64,000 nucleotides of DNA from Bradyrhizobium sp. MOS003. Lineage in GTDB: Bacteria > Pseudomonadota > Alphaproteobacteria > Rhizobiales > Xanthobacteraceae. The notes under the pieces were generated by a model. The model was not told where the DNA came from, ran no database searches, and was given only the letters and a program-made list of their open reading frames with translations. The stretch is from positions 28,911 to 92,910 of the forward strand of contig NZ_PYFW01000013.1 in the NCBI RefSeq assembly GCF_003020125.1, read 5' to 3'. Below, piece after piece: positions 61,762 to 64,000 of this stretch (position 1 is the first letter of the stretch; each line of letters begins with the position of its first letter). The position numbers and the translations under genes were made by a program.

Positions 61762-62604
61762 ATGAGCGATCTTTTAATCCGCAATCTGCGTCCCGAGGAA
61801 ATCTCCCTCGCCGTCGATTGGGCCGCAGCCGAAGGCTGGAATCCGGGCTTCTGCGATGCAGCCTGCTTTGGGATTCCCGACGCGCAAGGCTTCTTCGTCG
61901 GCGAGATCGAGGGCGAGCCGGTCGCGACCATCTCCTGCGTCAATTACGATGATCGCTTCGCCTTCCTCGGCTTCTACATCGTGCGTGCAGATCTACGCGG
62001 CTCCGGCCACGGCCTGCGCATCTGGAACGCGGCGATCGCGCACGCCGGCGCGCGGGTGATCGGGCTCGACGGCGTCGTGGCGCAGCAGGACAATTACAGG
62101 AAATCCGGCTTCCAGCTCGCTTACGCCAACATCCGCTATGGCGGCCTCATCGTCGCGCCTTTGAGGCCGCCCGCTGACGTCGTCGCGCTCGATACGATCC
62201 CGTTTGCGCTTGTGGAGGCCGACGATGCCACCGTCTTCCCGGCCCGGCGCAGCGCCTTCCTGAGCGCCTGGATCGGCACATCAGGGCATGTCGGCCGTGC
62301 GCTTCTGCGTGACGGTAAGCTCAAAGCATGGGGCGTGATCCGGCCCTGCCGGACCGGCCGCAAGATCGGCCCGCTCGTTGCCGACGATCGCGCAGCGGCG
62401 GACGCCGTCGTTCAGGCTTTGCTGGCGAGCGCCGAAGGCGGCGAAATCTTCCTCGACGTTCCCGCCGTCAATCGCGAGGCGATCGCGCTCGTGGAAGCGC
62501 TTGGCCTCAAGCCGGTATTCGAGACGGCGCGGATGTACACGGGAGCGATCCCGCCGCTGCGCATCGATCGCGTCTTCGGCGTGACCAGCTTCGAGCTGGG
62601 CTAA
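61762..62604 (+). CDS. GNAT family N-acetyltransferase with C-terminal DUF1248-like domain
   Basis: A 280-residue protein. The N-terminal half is a GNAT fold: FLGFYIVRADLRGSGHGLRIW is motif A with the acetyl-CoA-binding RxxGxG/H segment, and QQDNYRKSGFQLAYAN is motif B. The second half (about 135-280), with GVIRPCRTGRKIGPLVADD and PAVNREAIALVEALGL, corresponds to the C-terminal GNAT-like domain seen in YitH/DUF1248 proteins. Acceptor unknown. It is convergent with the following exported protein gene, with only two bases between the stops. Confidence 0.9.
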   Translation: MSDLLIRNLRPEEISLAVDWAAAEGWNPGFCDAACFGIPDAQGFFVGEIEGEPVATISCVNYDDRFAFLGFYIVRADLRGSGHGLRIWNAAIAHAGARVIGLDGVVAQQDNYRKSGFQLAYANIRYGGLIVAPLRPPADVVALDTIPFALVEADDATVFPARRSAFLSAWIGTSGHVGRALLRDGKLKAWGVIRPCRTGRKIGPLVADDRAAADAVVQALLASAEGGEIFLDVPAVNREAIALVEALGLKPVFETARMYTGAIPPLRIDRVFGVTSFELG

Positions 62605-62606
62605 AT

Positions 62607-63050
62607 TCAGTAGCAGCGCATGATGTTGACGGTGTGCTCGCTGCCGCCGCGGCCGGGCACCGTCACCTGCTCCGTCGGGCAGCTCGGCACATAGGGCCGG
62701 TCGGACGGCACCACGTTCGGCGGGAAGCGATGCGACCAGTCCCAGGGGACGTCATAGGTGTAGGTGTAGCGCACGTCGGTGGAAACAGGCTGCCCGGCAT
62801 CGACGAAGGGCTGGCTGTAGCCGGCGCCGTCGTAGAACCCGCCGCCGCCCGGCCAGTAGACGAAGGGGCTGCTCCGCCGGTGGAACCGGGCGCCCGGCCC
62901 GATCGGCGCACGCGCCATGGCGCCGGAAGGCGCAGCCGTCATTCCATGCGGCGCGCCGCCGCCGGCTCGGGCAAAACTGTCGTCGGGATGAAGGAGCAGC
63001 GCGGCTGCGCTGAGCGAGGCGAGCAAGGCCCCATGAATTCGATAGGTCAT
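62607..63050 (-). CDS. Exported protein of unknown function
   Basis: A 147-residue protein with a signal peptide (RIHGALLASLSAAALLLHPDDSFA). The mature part is rich in Gly, Pro and aromatic residues (FVYWPGGGGFYDGAGYSQPF) and ends with two cysteines in a CPTEQVTVPGRGGSEHTVNI-MRCY arrangement that could form a disulphide. I do not recognise a domain. The ATG at 63050 is used; an in-frame GTG nine bases upstream is also possible. Ribosome-site quality is poor. Confidence 0.7.
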   Translation of the reverse strand: MTYRIHGALLASLSAAALLLHPDDSFARAGGGAPHGMTAAPSGAMARAPIGPGARFHRRSSPFVYWPGGGGFYDGAGYSQPFVDAGQPVSTDVRYTYTYDVPWDWSHRFPPNVVPSDRPYVPSCPTEQVTVPGRGGSEHTVNIMRCY

Positions 63051-63331
63051 GTTACGCACCAACTCGTTTGACTTAAGCGGATCGCGGCCCCCTCGGCCAC
63101 GCTAGGCCGGCCCGTCGCTCACCCGCAAACCTATAATTAATTGTTGGTTAAGACACGGTCCTGGCGCGGGAACCGGTGCGACAAGAGCGCCCGGAATCGC
63201 CGGATGCGCGTCCCTCGCAATCACGCGCACTTCATAACCAGGTGATCAGAGTTTGATCGCGTCGCCAGACGCCACCCGGAACGCTCCCGCAGTGCAACCG
63301 TTGGCTCCTCACACAAGAAGGAGCATCTCGA

Positions 63332-63613
63332 ATGCAGAACAAGGCCAAACTCCTCGGTCTCATCACCGCATCCCTCATCGCCGGCACGGCAGCAGCCTCG
63401 GCACAGGGCTATGATTGGAACGGCCCGCGCGCCGGCTGGGACCGTGCCGCGCCGACTTACGAGCCGGTTCAACCTCGCGCATATTATCCAGGCGTCGAGA
63501 GGCCCTATGGCGCGCTCAACGGCACCAACCATCCGACCCCGAGTTCGACGCAGGGCGACGTCGGCCCTGACGGCAACAACAACGGCACGCTGACCGGCGG
63601 CTATCGCTGGTAA
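63332..63613 (+). CDS. Small exported Gly/Asn/Pro-rich protein, unknown
   Basis: A 93-residue protein with a signal peptide (LLGLITASLIAGTAAASA) and a mature part of about 67 residues rich in Gly, Pro, Tyr, Asn and Trp, ending in DGNNNGTLTGGYRW. GAAGGAG stands 11 bases before the ATG, and a strong terminator follows, so it is probably a well-expressed single gene. It resembles the many short periplasmic proteins of rhizobia without an assigned role. Confidence 0.75.
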   Translation: MQNKAKLLGLITASLIAGTAAASAQGYDWNGPRAGWDRAAPTYEPVQPRAYYPGVERPYGALNGTNHPTPSSTQGDVGPDGNNNGTLTGGYRW

Positions 63614-63628
63614 CCACCGCTCGCGGCG

Positions 63629-63662
63629 AGGCCCACCGTTCATCAACGGTGGGCCTTTCGTT
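63629..63662 (+). terminator. Rho-independent terminator after the small exported protein gene
   Basis: AGGCCCACCGTT and AACGGTGGGCCT are perfect 12-base arms around CATC, followed by TTCGTTT. It lies 16 bases behind the stop codon. It has few competitors in the window for stem strength. Confidence 0.9.
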
Positions 63663-63699
63663 TGCGCCGGCGGCCGGTTCTAGCGGGCCACAATCCCTA

Positions 63700-64000
63700 G
63701 CGTTGCCCGTCGGGCGAAACACCCAATTGGTCGGTCAACGCGCGCGGCGGAAAATATTCCACTTTACCGAAATTCGGAAACGGCGTATGTGTCGCCTCAA
63801 CCCGGCCCAAGGAAGAGGGGCGTATCGCGATCGTCACGAATGCGGGCCGGGCGGCGGTGGACGCAGATCGCATCGGCGCGAAGGGTTTTGCAGGGCGGGC
63901 GACCGTGAGCGAAACACCTCGCGCACACGACCGGTGTGATCGGCGTACGGCAAAATCGTGTGGTCCTGGCGCCCGGGGTCTGTGCGCCAAGTCTTGTGGT
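63700..64000. repeat. Partial copy of a dispersed Bradyrhizobium-type repeat
   Basis: From about 63700 to the right edge the sequence no longer looks like a gene. Segments such as TTTACCGAAATTCGGAAA, GGGGCGTATCGCGATCGTCA and CGGCAAAATCGTGTGGTCCT occur in a long repeated element that I recall in many copies in Bradyrhizobium genomes, where it gives rise to spurious gene calls. A 97-codon open frame on the minus strand (63697-63990) is such a case. The element continues beyond the window. Confidence 0.55.

Noticed and set aside
63697..63990. 97-codon minus-strand frame at the right edge
   Set aside because: It falls in what I take to be a dispersed non-coding repeat known to produce spurious frames, and has no ribosome site.

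Overview
The window is high-GC alphaproteobacterial DNA and most resembles a Bradyrhizobium or close relative. This rests on family content (many orphan periplasmic binding proteins, hybrid PAS kinases, Omp25-like porin, zinc-metallopeptidase and DUF4166 genes), on two families of chromosomal palindromic repeats present twice each, and on a dispersed repeat at the right edge that I recognise from Bradyrhizobium genomes. There is no prophage, integrase, transposase or CRISPR array. It reads as ordinary chromosome dense in catabolic, transport and regulatory genes.

Layout. 1-3423: end of a carboxymuconolactone decarboxylase-like gene, two SDR dehydrogenases, a GntR regulator and a Bug/TctC binding protein, all co-oriented. 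3702-5172: a near-perfect Zur-type palindrome in front of a COG0523 (ZigA-like) GTPase and a coupled 60-residue protein. 5184-6545: tRNA-Leu(GAG), an isolated FliN-like gene and lipB, then a decayed helicase fragment. 6893-10959: tautomerase/LysR divergent pair and a TIGR01777-DUF4166-GbsR operon. 11104-20062: two hybrid PAS histidine kinases flanking acylphosphatase, a PEP-mutase/isocitrate-lyase family enzyme, the alpha subunit of an acyl-CoA carboxylase and a zinc metallopeptidase.

20689-27876 is the most interesting block. It contains a membrane histidine kinase, an NtrC-type sigma-54 activator, a textbook -24/-12 promoter, then two paralogous proteins of unknown function (one exported with a proline-rich tail, one cytoplasmic with a Lys/His-rich tail), an MFS transporter, an ArsB/NhaD-type transporter and a small membrane protein. 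It looks like a self-contained signal-to-response module that I cannot match to a named system.

27933-33299: sugar-acid catabolism (MFS, GntR with a palindromic operator, enolase-superfamily dehydratase, SDR, Zn-dependent dehydrogenase). 33289-36408: an exported protein with two similar halves, divergent from a NarL-type two-component pair. 36438-44615: aromatic degradation (extradiol dioxygenase, IclR, P450, MhpA-like hydroxylase, FAH-family hydrolase, two binding proteins), followed by an SDR relic. 45017-50810: iron-type alcohol dehydrogenase/maleylacetate reductase, divergent from a tightly coupled GntR-permease-permease-ATPase-unknown-binding protein operon. 50986-58661: hydrolase, LysR, membrane protein, then IclR-CoA transferase-two binding proteins. 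58810-64000: SRPBCC-ArsR pair with duplicated operators, porin, an SDR with a substituted active site, acetyltransferase and small exported proteins.

All identifications are from reading motifs and family resemblance; no database search was possible.
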